A DNA stretch of 64,000 bases from Pycnococcus provasolii (GCA_938743325.2 OW568898.1:186189-250188), one strand, 5' to 3'; numbered from the stretch's first letter, positions 1 through 11,200 are shown. The notes: generated from the sequence alone by a model not told the origin. A program made the numbers and translations.

Positions 1-643
1 TGCTCGAGCGGGATGTCTCAGGCTTGAGGCTTGGGCAGAGGAATGTGGAGACGCGTTTACAGGCGGCCGGCCGGCCGTTCGGCGTCATCTTGTGAACGTC
101 GCGGAGGCTGCGGATCTTCTGCTTACGCACTTCGAGGACGCGAAGCGGCAATTTAGGAAAGGCATGGACGTCAGCCGCATCCTGAAGATGCCAGGGAGGT
201 GTCCGTCGCTGAGTTTCGATCAGATCCTCAGGCTGCTCTCGCAGCATCGCGACGACCGCTACTCCTCCGTCGGCCGTGATGGCGCATATGGAGTGACACG
301 TAGCCGGGAGGTGAACGAGCTGCTCGCAGACCTGCGGCGAGCTGCCGCGGAGGACCAGCAGAAGAGGAACGAGATGCAGAGAAGTGGCAGCGGCGACGAA
401 GCAGCTGGTACTTCTCAGACTGCCACTCCTGTTGCCGAGGGTCTCTTACTGCCGTATCCTCGTCGTTCAGGCTTACCAGAAAAGGTGTCGGTCTCGCTGT
501 GCACGTGGCTTGGCGTGAAGGCGTGCTTCGACGAGCCATGCACTCGTACCGAGCTTGTGAAGGGCTTCCAGGCGTTGCCACTGCCAGGCAACCTCGCGGT
601 CAGTCCGCTGTTCGCATGGCTCCATGAAGATAAGCGCGAGTGA
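1..643 (+). CDS. 3' fragment of an unrecognised gene, open at left window edge
   Basis: The reading frame is open from base 2 to the TGA ending at 643 and has no convincing ATG start. The GTG at 92 is not a likely eukaryotic start, so this is the C-terminal part (about 213 residues) of a gene beginning outside the window, or its last exon. The visible protein is mostly helical and rich in Arg, Leu and Ala, with a charged stretch followed by a more hydrophobic C-terminal segment (SLCTWLGVKACF ... LFAWLHEDKRE). I recognise no domain. It converges on the bL35 gene with about 120 nt between the two stop codons. Codon use looks like that of neighbouring genes, which supports coding. Confidence 0.45.
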   Translation, partial: ARAGCLRLEAWAEECGDAFTGGRPAVRRHLVNVAEAADLLLTHFEDAKRQFRKGMDVSRILKMPGRCPSLSFDQILRLLSQHRDDRYSSVGRDGAYGVTRSREVNELLADLRRAAAEDQQKRNEMQRSGSGDEAAGTSQTATPVAEGLLLPYPRRSGLPEKVSVSLCTWLGVKACFDEPCTRTELVKGFQALPLPGNLAVSPLFAWLHEDKRE

Positions 644-766
644 GTGTGGTGAGGGAGGGACAAGGTGGGTGAAGTACATAGACTATTTGTTGTTGTAGAG
701 GGAAATCTGAACTTTTTTGTTTTTACAAAAGCAATAACATACTGTACTAGCGCTTATCGTTCTTGT

Positions 767-1624
767 CTAGCGGTATCTGCCTCTGTATTTGCTCCTGTAT
801 CCGATCTTGACTAACACTTTGTACTCCTTTGACTTCTTCGATAGAGGAACGCACCGCTTGAGTCGTCCTAGTGCGTTTTTCGACTTGTGCGATCGCCTGT
901 GCGAGCGTCCCGTCTGCCAGCGTAGGATCTTGCCTGTTCCAGTCACCTTGAATCGCATGCGAACGGACTTCGGGACGGTCATCTTGATGCGCTTAGGCTT
1001 CCTAAAGCTCTGCTGGTTCTTCGGGTGTCTGAAGAGCGATCCCTTCGCGTCTCTGAACTTGTGGTTGCTCCTGAATCGCCGTTGGATGTACTGCGAGCAG
1101 TTGTAGTTGTCGGGGCCCAGGGATCCACCAACTAGATTGTGGTTGCCCTTCATCAGGCTGTGCGCGTGCAAATGCGAGCGAGAGACTGACCCCGCGAACG
1201 GGACGCGAAGAGAGAGAGATGCCGATGAAGCGAACGTGCGTTTGAATAATAATCCTCCTTGGAGTGAACTTGTGAAGCCTCCTGAACGTGAAAAAGAGCG
1301 AGCCTTGGACTTGGATGCAAGAGCCGCAGCAGATGTGTGAAGCGAACCAGAAGAACCACCACCAAGGAAAGAACCAGAAGAACCACCCTTACCAGGTATT
1401 GTTGAGCGAGCGCCGCACGACGAAAACGAACGAGCCCGAGTGAACGAGAAACCTGAAGAAGAAGAAGAGAAAGAAGAAGAGAAAGCTGAACCTGCTGCCG
1501 AGGATGATGATGAAGAAGCTGAAGAAGCTGAAGAAGAAGTAATAAAACAACGTAAGGAACCACACACTTTCACCACCGCTTTTGCTTGACACCTCTGGGA
1601 CGACGCCATGGACGCCATGGCCAT
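767..1624 (-). CDS. Organellar ribosomal protein bL35 (mitochondrial more likely than plastid)
   Basis: The C-terminal third matches bL35, a small basic protein of the large ribosomal subunit: KSVRMRFKVTGTGKILRW is followed by a run of His, Arg and Lys, then HKSKNALGRLKR. The protein has 285 residues against about 65 in bacteria. Residues 1 to about 170 form a Ser/Ala/Arg-rich, acid-poor leader typical of organelle import (MAMASMASSQRC...). The RW...HKSK pattern resembles plant mitochondrial L35 more than plastid L35, but this is a judgement by eye. The last 25 residues extend past the usual bL35 end. The start at 1624 is an ATG. The gene is transcribed away from NUP214 and shares its upstream region. 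Confidence 0.72.
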   Translation of the reverse strand: MAMASMASSQRCQAKAVVKVCGSLRCFITSSSASSASSSSSSAAGSAFSSSFSSSSSGFSFTRARSFSSCGARSTIPGKGGSSGSFLGGGSSGSLHTSAAALASKSKARSFSRSGGFTSSLQGGLLFKRTFASSASLSLRVPFAGSVSRSHLHAHSLMKGNHNLVGGSLGPDNYNCSQYIQRRFRSNHKFRDAKGSLFRHPKNQQSFRKPKRIKMTVPKSVRMRFKVTGTGKILRWQTGRSHRRSHKSKNALGRLKRCVPLSKKSKEYKVLVKIGYRSKYRGRYR

Positions 1625-2177
1625 GATATGATGTTGTTGTGCGAATAAAATAAAAATAAAAATGTTTGCGGAGAATGAAACAACACCCTCCCTGTGTGTG
1701 GGGCGGCGTATCGATTTCGGGTTTTAAAGATTGGAAGTACTCTTAGGGTTTGGATTCGGGGTTTGGGAGTTTTGGCGTTCCCGCCGCCGCTGCGCCATTA
1801 TTGTCGCCATTCGCACACGCGTTATTCGCCCTCGCACTCCTCAGGAGCAATCCTCAGGAGCAAGTGTGTGTCTCGCCAGTTATTCTTTCTGCGAATAGTC
1901 GCAGTCTCCTCGAGAGGTATCACTACGACGAGAAGTGCTTCACTGCTTCACTGAGCTTCGTGGCTTCACTGGTGTCGGCACTGCTTCACTGGTGTCGGCA
2001 CTGCTTCACTGCCTCACTGAGTCTCGTGGCTTGACTGGTGTCGGCACTGCCTCACTGAATAAGCAAGCCCTCCATTCGACTGGTTGGTGAGGGTGCCACT
2101 ATCGTAATCATCTTCTTCTCTCTGGCATCTGGCCACTCACTCCTTTCAGAATACCTTATAATAAAGAGAGAGAGAAT
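1625..2177. promoter_or_regulatory. Divergent spacer between bL35 and NUP214
   Basis: This 553-nt spacer separates two ATG codons on opposite strands and should hold both promoters. It contains an AT-rich block next to bL35 and the tandem repeat listed separately at about 1930-2058. Small open frames here are explained by the repeat and show no protein-like composition. No TATA box or known element is convincing. Confidence 0.4.
1930..2058. repeat. Short imperfect tandem repeat (GCTTCACTG / GGTGTCGGCACT)
   Basis: The blocks GCTTCACTG and GGTGTCGGCACTGC alternate several times in about 130 nt, with CCTCACTGAGTCTCGTGGC variants between them. The array lies in the 5' spacer of NUP214, 120 nt before its ATG. 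Confidence 0.75.
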
Positions 2178-5100
2178 ATGGCGCCTCTTTCATTGACATC
2201 TACACGCGATGTCAGTTTGGAACGTACGTTCGCGCTTCCGTGTGGCATCGTCAGTGTACCTGCTTCGTCGTCTGGGGCTTCTCATAATAATATTCCGGCA
2301 TGTGCGTCCTGGATCGCAGTCTCTGGCGGCTCTTCTTCAGGGAAACTTGTGGGCATCGCGTTCGTCGTGGTGCTTGGAGGCAAATCCGTACTGGCAATCG
2401 ACTTTGCGAAGACAATAAAAAGTTCGCAAGATGATGGTGCCGACGGAAAGCTGGATATTGTCGCAACCATCAATCCGCCGACGACCCAGGATAATGATGA
2501 CTCCATCATTTCTGTCGCGCTCACGCACGACGACGCAGTTCTATGCGTGGCGACTTCCACACTTTTGCACTACTACCACACGCGAACCATCCTCACCAAC
2601 TCTGACGCAGCAGAACCTTTCGCAACGACAACATGCACTGCACTATCAAGTGTTGTACTCACGCAAGACTACCTTGCATACGTCGTCGATGACAACTTCC
2701 TTTACGTGGGAAAGCCAGGGACGACTTCTCTCCAAAACACAAACATCAGCGCATCGTGCATCGCAGTCCATCCATCATCCACGACCATATTCGTCGGGTA
2801 CAACACAACAGTATCCGCATACGACGCGAACGACCTATCGAAACCCATCGACACCATAGATATCTCCGCACCAGAATCCAACGACGAACCAGACAACGAA
2901 CCGGACGCGTTCTGCGACGAAGAATGCAAGGTGGTCGTCGACACCATCGCCATCGTCTCGGGAGAATATCTAGCAGTAGGAACAGCATTCACGGACATTG
3001 ACAGCGACGAACTTGTTGACAGCCCCGTCGGTGTGCTCCAATATAAAAACAAAACGTTCGTTGGCTTGCACGCACTCGCACACAACGAACTTGGCGCGAG
3101 CCCTGGAAGCGACGAAGATCGACCTGGCGCGGGACCTATGCTTCACGTAGCAACCGCTCGAAATATAGCTGTGCTCGCAAATGCAAGGTCAACCGACAAT
3201 CACTGCGCACTTGTGATGGTTCGAGACGATGGCGTTGAGCATGTCACGCCGGCGGACGATCGCTACGTGCTGAATGTGCCCATGGCTCAAGACGAAGGAG
3301 ACAATACCGTCGTCGGGATGCACCTCGACGTGAATGGAGGCGCGGGAATTGGACACGGTCCTCTGGAAGGACCCCCGGACCCACGAGGATCAGACCTTCC
3401 TCCGCTGCCATCGTCTCCGCTTCTTACCGTGTACACTTCAGATGGTCACCTGCTCTTCTACCAAATGTGCGAGGCTGGTTCCGATCCCGTGCAGACTTTA
3501 AGCACTGCGCACGATCTTCAGGCGGCACTCGCAGCACTCCCTGAGATTCCGCAACCCGCAGAATCATTTGCATCTACACCTATAGCACAACCTTCGGGAG
3601 AGGATGCCCTGTTGCAATCTGCAATGTCGGCAGGACTACCCGACGATGACGATGGCCTTTTAAGCGACGACGACGAACAACAGGATACCGCAACGAGCCC
3701 ACATCCAGTATCTGAAGGATCCAAGCAAACTCGCGGAGATAACCTGCTGAAGCTCGCGGAAGAAAGCAAACAAAAGTATGGAGAATTTACACCCGTGAAG
3801 CATAAAAGCTCGCCATCAGACGACGAATCGACGGCAACAGAGTCTGTATCGACGCCGACGACCCCCGCAGCACCAGCATCCACATCGAGCGGCTGGGGCG
3901 ACGCGTTCCTCTCACAGAACAAGGCGACGATGAGCGAGGCGAACGACGCGGTAGCTGCGGAGGTGGATGCGGCGAAGGGTGGAGGAGCGGCGACAGAACC
4001 GACCAAACCCTCGACAATTTCGTTCGGCGCGACGACGACGCCTGCAGCATCGAGTGGATCATCTGCTCCTGCATTTCCGTTTGGAGCAGCGGCGACGACA
4101 ACTCCCGCAGCACCAGCATCCACATCGAGCGGCTGGGGTGACGCTTTCCTCTCTCAGAATAAGGCGACGATGAGCGAGGCGAACGACGCGGTAGCTGCGG
4201 AGGTGGACGCGGCGAAGGGCGGAGGAGCGGCGAAAGAACCGACCAAACCCTCGGCGTTTTCGTTTGGAGCAGCGGCGACGACAACTCCCGCAGCACCAGC
4301 ATCCACATCGAGCGGCTGGGGTGACGCTTTCCTCTCTCAGAATAAGGCGACGATGAGCGAGGCGAACGACGCGGTAGCTGCGGAGGTGGACGCGGCGAAG
4401 GGCGGAGGAGCGGCGAAAGAACCGACCAAACCCTCGGCGTTTTCGTTTGGAGCAGCGGCGACGACAACTCCCGCAGCACCAGCATCCACATCGAGCGGCT
4501 GGGGTGACGCTTTCCTCTCTCAGAATAAGGCGACGATGAGCGAGGCGAACGACGCGGTAGCTGCGGAGGTGGACGCGGCGAAGGGCGGAGGAGCGGCGAA
4601 AGAATCCGCGACGCCTCCAAAATTTCCTCAAGAATCGGCAAAACCCTCGGCATTTTCGTTCGGAGCTCCTCCTGCAGTACCAGCAACATCATCGAGTGGC
4701 TCCTCATTTCCCATTGCTTCACAACAGATAACATCTTCTTGGGGAATCTCATCGTCGCCATTGCCTGCACGTATATCGGATCCAGAGCCTGCAAAGGTAC
4801 CGAAATGCTTTGAACAGCACGGAGCCTTCCTCTTGGGTGACGTAACGGACTTGATGTCGTGCCGTTCTCGCGTGGAAGGAATGATCATGCGTCTTGAAAA
4901 TTCGCCACATCTAGCGCGAGATGAGGAAGGCACTTTCGCCGTCGAAGCACGGATGATGCAGTGTCAGAATGCACTTGAAACAGCTGATTCAAGTGCGGCG
5001 GGTGTGAGGACGAGCATTGCAGAGGTGTACGGCAAGCTTCACGATCTTTCAGCGACGATTGCGTTGATAAGATCTGCTTTGCAGATTTCACAGAATACGC

Positions 5101-8100
5101 AGCAGGATGGAGGCATGGTGGAGACGTCTCCACCTCTTCACGAGGATTCTGCATCCGTCACCGAGCCTTGGGTTGTCGAGACGACGGAGGCAACCCGTCG
5201 AAGGCTTAGAACGCTGTGGGACCAATTGGAAACGCTGACACGTCAAGTTTTCTCGAAATCGTCACGGTCACATCATGCTCAGGGGACGCACGAACGCCTT
5301 CGTGCCGCGGCGGCTGCACAGAAATTGGCCGCACGTGCGCGGCTTTCTCAGCTACTTGACACTGCAAGCCATGTTTTGTCTCTCAAGGGAGGTGATATGG
5401 GAAGAAATCCTCCGCAGACACTCGGCGAGCTTAAAGAGCTTCTTGCATCATGTGAAGGTTCATCTCTCGCTGACCTGACCACCGGTAGGTTGTATCTGAC
5501 TTCTCCCAAGGACGTGGGAGGGCGGCGCCGGTACGGCATCCTTGACGACAACGACGAAGATGAAGAGGAGACGTCGTCAGCGGCGGAGGAGCAGGTGGTT
5601 GGTGACAGTGCTGAACGTGGCGGCACTGCAGGCATGGGTAATGCAGCCATGTGGTTTTCAAAGTCACGAACGTGTCGTACCTCGCTTTTTCAGTCCATCA
5701 AAGATGCGCAGGATCGATTCGTTTCTCAGCAGCGAGCCGCAGCAGCTGCTGAAGCCAATAAAATTGACGCAGGGGCTCTAGCAACGATGGGGCAAAAGAA
5801 GGTGATTCCAGGTGTCAGTAAGGCTGGCACTTTGCCAGGGCTTGGTGCTGCTCCTCGCATTCCCACAAAGGCTGCGAAGGGCGAAGCTTCGTCGGGATTG
5901 CCGCTGTTCGGTCAGTCAGCTGGCGTGCGAACTCCGCCGCAGCCGTCTGCGTCAAAACCTGTCGCCGCAGCCTCGCAGCCTCCTGCGGCGGCTGTCGCCC
6001 CACCGAAGCCCAAGCCATCGAGCGGAGGAATGCCCCCTGTGCCAAAGAAGGGCGCGCCTGTTCCTGCCTGGGCACAACAGAAAACAGCCGAGATGGCGTC
6101 GGCAACGGCAAAACCTGTCGCCGCAGCCTCGCAGCCGCCAGCGGCGGCTGTCGCCCCACCGAAGCCCAAGGCATCGAGCGGAGGAATGCCCCCTGTGCCA
6201 AAGAAGGGCGCGCCTGTTCCTGCCTGGGCACAACAGAAAACAGCCGAGATGGCGTCGGCAGCGGCGAAAGCAAAGACTGCCGAGGCGCCTGCGGCAAAAC
6301 CTGTCGCCGCAGCCTCGCAGCCGCCAGCGGCGGCTGTCGCCCCACCGAAGCCCAAGCCATCGAGCGGAGGAATGCCCCCTGTGCCAAAGAAGGGCGCGCC
6401 TGTTCCTGCCTGGGCACAACAGAAAACAGCCGAGATGGCGTCGGCAGCGGCGAAAGCAAAGACTGCCGAGGCGCCTGCGGCAAAACCTGTCGCCGCAGCC
6501 TCGCAGCCGCCAGCGGCGGCTGTCGCCCCACCGAAGCCCAAGCCATCGAGCGGAGGAATGCCCCCTGTGCCGAAGAAGATGGAAATTCCTGCCTGGGCTC
6601 AAGCAAAGAAGGCTGAAATGAGTGCAAAGCCCCAAACGACTAGCCTGTTCGGTGCGGCGGCAGGCTCCAGTTCGTTTGGTGCTGCACCGTCGGCAACGAC
6701 GGCGGCGACGACACAAGTGGCTGCAGCATTGCCTGCGACGACAGCCGGTTGGGGTGCCGACTTTCTCGCGAAGAACAACGAAAGTAGCTCGGCAGCGCAA
6801 AAGGCGATCGAAGAAGAAATCTCGAAAGAAAAGGGTGGCGGCGCGACGACTCTAACGCCAGCACCGACATCGAGTAGCAGTCCGTTTGGCGCCGCGTCGA
6901 CGACAAGTCTCTTCAGCACGCAGGCGCCAGCGGCAAGTCCGTTTGGCGCACAGGCGACTTCCGCTATGCCGTCAAGCACTCCGTTTGGTGCACTGTCTAC
7001 GGCAACCACCACAGCGCCATCCACGGGTGGGGTTGCAAGCAGTCCATTCGGTACGGCACCTTCGACAAGTCCCTTTGGCGCGGTGGCGGCGAGCATCGCC
7101 ACAGCATCATCCACGGGTGGTGCACCGGCACCCGCGACGGCAAGCAGTCCCTTTGGCGCGGCGGCGAGTGCGGCCGCAACATCGAGCAGTCCGTTTGGCG
7201 CCGCGGCAGCAGCAGCTGCATCGCCATTCGGTGCGCAAGCACCCGCGACGGCGAGCAGTCCCTTTGGCACGGCGGCGAGTGCAGCCGCACCATCAAGCAG
7301 TCCGTTTGGCGCACTTGCAGCTGCGACCACAGCATCATCCACGGGTGGTGCGCAAGCGCCTGCTACGGCGAGCAGTCCCTTTGGCGCAGCGGCGAGTGCA
7401 GCCGCACCATCGAGCAGTCCGTTTGGCGCCGCCGCCGCCGCAGTTGCATCGCCATTCGGTGCGCAAGCACCCGCGACGGCGAGCAGTCCCTTTGGCGCGG
7501 CAGCGAGTGCAGCCGCACCATCAAGCAGTCCGTTTGGCGCCACCGGGGCGGCAGCAGCTGCTGCATCGCCATTCGGTGCGCAAGCGCCTGCTACGGCGAG
7601 CAGTCCCTTTGGCGCGGCGGCGAGTGCAGCCGCGCCATCAAGCAGTCCATTTGGCGCCGTGGCGGCGGCAGCTGCATCGCCATTCGGTGCGCAAGCACCC
7701 GCGACGGTGAGCAGCCCGTTTGGTTCGGCGGCGGCGGCAAGCACAGCACCACCCATGGGTGGTGCGCCGGCACCAGCGGTGCCAAGCAGTCCGTTTGGCG
7801 CCGCTGCGGCTGCTGCGTCGCCATTCGGTGCACCCGCGGCGCCGAGCGCTAGTCCGTTTGGCGCGGCGGTGAATACGGCTGCACCGCCGAGCAGTCCGTT
7901 TGGTGCCGCTGCGGCGACAGCTGCATCGCCATTCGGTGCACCCGCGGCGCCGAGCGCTAGTCCGTTTGGCGCGGCGGTGAATACGGCTGCACCGCCGAGC
8001 AGTCCGTTTGGTGCCGCTGCGGCTGCTGCGTCGCCATTCGGTGCACAAGCACCTGCTACGCCTAGCAGTCCGTTTGGTGCCGCGCCTTCGACAGGTGGTG

Positions 8101-8135
8101 CATCCCCAAGCTTATGGGGCGCACCACGACGTTAA
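2178..8135 (+). CDS. NUP214: FG-repeat nucleoporin of the NUP214/Nup159 type
   Basis: This is a 1,985-residue component of the cytoplasmic face of the nuclear pore, where NUP214 helps release mRNA-protein particles by docking the DBP5 helicase. Residues 1 to about 440 have the alternating beta pattern of a propeller. Residues about 560-810 hold four copies of a GWGDAFLSQNK-containing unit with an FG (FSFGA) linker. Residues about 880-1080 are a helical, coiled-coil region with many Leu and Arg. Residues about 1255-1480 hold four Pro/Ala repeats ending in PAWAQ. From about 1570 to the end there are dozens of SPFGA motifs, the cargo-binding FG mesh. The start is the ATG at 2178 after a GA-rich leader. 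Other strand frames inside it are shadows of the repeats. Family assignment rests on architecture rather than on a search. Confidence 0.82.
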   Translation: MAPLSLTSTRDVSLERTFALPCGIVSVPASSSGASHNNIPACASWIAVSGGSSSGKLVGIAFVVVLGGKSVLAIDFAKTIKSSQDDGADGKLDIVATINPPTTQDNDDSIISVALTHDDAVLCVATSTLLHYYHTRTILTNSDAAEPFATTTCTALSSVVLTQDYLAYVVDDNFLYVGKPGTTSLQNTNISASCIAVHPSSTTIFVGYNTTVSAYDANDLSKPIDTIDISAPESNDEPDNEPDAFCDEECKVVVDTIAIVSGEYLAVGTAFTDIDSDELVDSPVGVLQYKNKTFVGLHALAHNELGASPGSDEDRPGAGPMLHVATARNIAVLANARSTDNHCALVMVRDDGVEHVTPADDRYVLNVPMAQDEGDNTVVGMHLDVNGGAGIGHGPLEGPPDPRGSDLPPLPSSPLLTVYTSDGHLLFYQMCEAGSDPVQTLSTAHDLQAALAALPEIPQPAESFASTPIAQPSGEDALLQSAMSAGLPDDDDGLLSDDDEQQDTATSPHPVSEGSKQTRGDNLLKLAEESKQKYGEFTPVKHKSSPSDDESTATESVSTPTTPAAPASTSSGWGDAFLSQNKATMSEANDAVAAEVDAAKGGGAATEPTKPSTISFGATTTPAASSGSSAPAFPFGAAATTTPAAPASTSSGWGDAFLSQNKATMSEANDAVAAEVDAAKGGGAAKEPTKPSAFSFGAAATTTPAAPASTSSGWGDAFLSQNKATMSEANDAVAAEVDAAKGGGAAKEPTKPSAFSFGAAATTTPAAPASTSSGWGDAFLSQNKATMSEANDAVAAEVDAAKGGGAAKESATPPKFPQESAKPSAFSFGAPPAVPATSSSGSSFPIASQQITSSWGISSSPLPARISDPEPAKVPKCFEQHGAFLLGDVTDLMSCRSRVEGMIMRLENSPHLARDEEGTFAVEARMMQCQNALETADSSAAGVRTSIAEVYGKLHDLSATIALIRSALQISQNTQQDGGMVETSPPLHEDSASVTEPWVVETTEATRRRLRTLWDQLETLTRQVFSKSSRSHHAQGTHERLRAAAAAQKLAARARLSQLLDTASHVLSLKGGDMGRNPPQTLGELKELLASCEGSSLADLTTGRLYLTSPKDVGGRRRYGILDDNDEDEEETSSAAEEQVVGDSAERGGTAGMGNAAMWFSKSRTCRTSLFQSIKDAQDRFVSQQRAAAAAEANKIDAGALATMGQKKVIPGVSKAGTLPGLGAAPRIPTKAAKGEASSGLPLFGQSAGVRTPPQPSASKPVAAASQPPAAAVAPPKPKPSSGGMPPVPKKGAPVPAWAQQKTAEMASATAKPVAAASQPPAAAVAPPKPKASSGGMPPVPKKGAPVPAWAQQKTAEMASAAAKAKTAEAPAAKPVAAASQPPAAAVAPPKPKPSSGGMPPVPKKGAPVPAWAQQKTAEMASAAAKAKTAEAPAAKPVAAASQPPAAAVAPPKPKPSSGGMPPVPKKMEIPAWAQAKKAEMSAKPQTTSLFGAAAGSSSFGAAPSATTAATTQVAAALPATTAGWGADFLAKNNESSSAAQKAIEEEISKEKGGGATTLTPAPTSSSSPFGAASTTSLFSTQAPAASPFGAQATSAMPSSTPFGALSTATTTAPSTGGVASSPFGTAPSTSPFGAVAASIATASSTGGAPAPATASSPFGAAASAAATSSSPFGAAAAAAASPFGAQAPATASSPFGTAASAAAPSSSPFGALAAATTASSTGGAQAPATASSPFGAAASAAAPSSSPFGAAAAAVASPFGAQAPATASSPFGAAASAAAPSSSPFGATGAAAAAASPFGAQAPATASSPFGAAASAAAPSSSPFGAVAAAAASPFGAQAPATVSSPFGSAAAASTAPPMGGAPAPAVPSSPFGAAAAAASPFGAPAAPSASPFGAAVNTAAPPSSPFGAAAATAASPFGAPAAPSASPFGAAVNTAAPPSSPFGAAAAAASPFGAQAPATPSSPFGAAPSTGGASPSLWGAPRR
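3861..4610 (+). repeat. Tandem repeats inside NUP214 encoding 61-residue units
   Basis: Four units begin near 3861, 4098, 4281 and 4464. The last three are spaced exactly 183 nt (61 codons) and are nearly identical in DNA, which points to recent unequal exchange. Each codes for a GWGDAFLSQNK segment, an acidic/Ala helix and a GGGAA...FSFGA linker. Confidence 0.9.
5945..6570 (+). repeat. Tandem repeats inside NUP214 encoding Pro/Ala-rich units
   Basis: The block starting GTCGCCGCAGCCTCGCAGCC recurs at about 5961, 6117, 6303 and 6489 (steps of 156, 186 and 186 nt). The copies are nearly identical and encode a PPKPK...PPVPKKGAPVPAWAQ unit. The first copy lacks the Lys/Ala insert carried by the later ones. 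Confidence 0.9.
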
Positions 8136-8233
8136 CTAAGAATGTAAAGTGTAAAACGTTGTTGTTCTTATTTACTCATGTCTAAAATCAAACAATTTTT
8201 TTGTCGAAACCCTCGCTACTTCGAAACGAACAC

Positions 8234-11200
8234 TCATCCAAGTACGAGCGATTCCACGTTGCCATCGCCCTCATCAGGTAGGAGAAACTCCGACGCCATC
8301 TGCTGAAAGTCAACCGGCATGTCGTCCCTATCGCTGACATCGGTAGTGGGGCTACCTATGTGGCTACCATTCAGGCCAAGCCAAACACCAAAGTCCGAGT
8401 CGCCGCCGGTCTCGCACATGTCAACTTCCATCACCTCACCCAGCACGGCAAACTCCTCTCCGTCGTCCACGTCGTCGTCATCCGACATGGAAGGAAGCCT
8501 CATGTCAATCTCCTCGATCGAACCGAGGATAGCAGCTTCGGCGGATGAGAACATCGTTGATGGTTCGGCTTGAACTCGCCTTGCCGCCGCGGTGCGATCA
8601 TCGCCCGAGACTGATCGCGCACTGGCGCCAAGCAGCGGACCCTCGCCATCTTTCCCATGGCCGTACACCGCTGAACCGACTGCATTGGATGCATTTGGCG
8701 GAGGCGGAGGAGGCGGGGGCGGAGGCGGAGGAGGCGGCGTGGCTGTGGTGCGAGGAACGCCGTTCGCGTCGACTCCGAGGTTTGGAGCGGACGCCGTGCT
8801 GACTCCCCCGGGTCCAAGCGCCCCTCCCAGATCAGCATTCTGCAAGTGTTGCGGGAGCCCGACATTGTCATGTTCGTCTGGAAAGTTGCAGCGTGCCTGC
8901 GTGCCTCGGATCGCACGTGCGGCGGCATCGTACGCGCGCGCAGCCTCTTCTTCGGTGTCGAACGTCCCAAGCCACGCGCGCGAGCCTCGGCCAGGATCGC
9001 GGATCTCCGCCGCAAACTTGCCCCATGGGCGCAGGCGAACGCCGCGGAACGACGACCTGTACTGAGCCGGTGCAGGTTTCACAGATGGCGTTCCCAGAGT
9101 TCCCGACGGAGGCATCGACGACGCGGGTCCACCCGTGGCAGCATTCGCCGGCGTGGGACTGCGCGAGCGCTTCTGAGCGGGCGTTGCCGCGCTACCGGCT
9201 GAAGGATGGCGCGCCGCACCCACCGCCGCCCCGTTGGCTGCTGGTGGACGCGCGACACCAACCTGAGGCGGCGGTGGTGGGATCGTGCCATTGACAATGT
9301 TCTGCGCCAGCAGGTGCGACGGCAGTGGTCCGTTGGGATTCGCGGCAAGCGCGATGCGCCGCGCCTCCTCCGCGGCGGCTAGGGCGAGCTGTTGCGCAGC
9401 AAGCGCAGCCTCACGAGCACGGTCCGCGGCAAGCTTGGCGAGTCGCGCCTTGCGGCGTGGCTCCGCACACCCTCCGAGGCGAAGCGCCATGAGGTAGGAT
9501 GGGCGGTGATCCTCGCGGCGAGGGTCGTCGCCCGTCGTGAGCCAGTGTCGGTACGCGGAGACGCAGATGCGGTCCTTCTTAGCATTCGTTTGCCTTGGCG
9601 ACACGGGTGCGACATTCGCGACGCCAAGCGTAGCGGTGGACGACGGCGACGGCAGGACGGTGCACGCGCTTGGCGACCCTGGTGGCGACGGGCTGCCAGG
9701 TCTCAGCTCGCCCGTGATTTGCGGTGGCTTGGCACGGCTCGCTCGCTTGCCACCCGAGCGATCGTAGCGTGCAACGGCTCCAACGCGCTGGAAGCCGAAG
9801 CTCTCGTAGAAAGGGACGGCATTCATCGTCGAGCTGACGACGACGTACTCGTACGGCATTCCAGGCTGCTCGAGGTCGTTCAGCATGCGTCGCACGAGAG
9901 CCTGTCCGCATCCGAGGCCGGCGAGCAGAGAAAGTTCTGCAACCCTTGGGTAGCACTGCCCCTCGCGATCTGGATTACCACGTCGTTCGCACGTCTCGAG
10001 CTCCTTCGCAAGCTCGCCGTCGGCGTCTAGCAGGCGTGACGCTTTCGAAGCCGCGTTGGGGCGCAGTCCAGCCTGAGGTGCGAGGCTGTCGAATCGAAAG
10101 TTCTGCGTCCATACGGTGAATGTCGTGTACCACAGAAACCCCTGCAGCATGGGCTCCTTTTTGCTGATGGGAATGATTGCGGCTTGCTGCTCGTTTCCCG
10201 AGCCATCGCCGTCTTCACGCTTCGCCGTGGAATCGTTGTTGTCCTCGTTGTCGCTCGATGGCTCGCGCTTCATCTCGGCGTTGTTGTTGTCCTCGTTGTC
10301 GCTCGATGGCTCGCGCTTCATCTCGGCGTTGTCGTTGTTGTTGTTGTTGTTCAGGTTCGTCGCATCGCTCAGTCCGCTGGACGCGCTCGGCTCGGGCGAC
10401 GGCCTTTCGAGCATACGCTTCTGCGCCTGCTCGCGTGCAGCCTCCGCCTCCGACAGGGCTGCTCCTGGGCACGTGGAAAGGACGATGTACCCGTTGCACG
10501 GAAGGTCGAACTCGATGCGCTCGGCAACGTACGCGTAGTTGATGTGAAGGTGGGGAAATGGCAGCGTTCGCTTCCCCGACGCGACAATGCGCTGCGTAGC
10601 CTCGTTGCACAGTCTGTGAATTTCCGTCGAGCGAGCTTTCCACACCCACCTTTCGTTTTGTGCGAGCACGTCACGCTTCGGGTCGCACGTGCCACGTCGA
10701 AGTGTGGGCACCTCCTTGACGTCGTAGTGCGGCGTGTTCTTCACCCACTGCGCGAGTGACGCGTCAGCGAGCGCATCGACCTGCGTGGTACTTGGTGGCG
10801 TGAACGTCTTCGTTTCCAGATTGGCCTCCTGCTCCCGAGCCCACTCGAGCGGTTTCTTGCACCCCGGTCCTATGTTCGCGGCGATTTGCTGCAAGGGATC
10901 TGACGGTGTGGTGGTGGTGGTGGTGGTGGTGGTGGTGGTGGCTTGTGCCGCCGCCGCCGCGATTGCTTGTTTTTGTTTTGACGGAGCGACGGGCGTTTCC
11001 AGATTTGTGTTTGGTTTCTGCGATGCGTCGTTTGATGTCGGTGGTGGTGTGCACGTTCGCTCCACGCTGGAGGTTGACGCGACGTGAGATAGAAGTCTGT
11101 CGTTGTTGTTGTTATTGTTTGGTATTGTTGTTGTTGTTGTTGCTGCTGCTGCTGGTATTGTTGCTGTTGTTGTTGGAGCAGTACCAGCGGTTGGTTGGTT

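Noticed and set aside
3787-4794. Minus-strand frames with Ser/Arg/Pro repeats inside NUP214
   Set aside because: They mirror the tandem DNA repeats of the sense gene and have no independent support.
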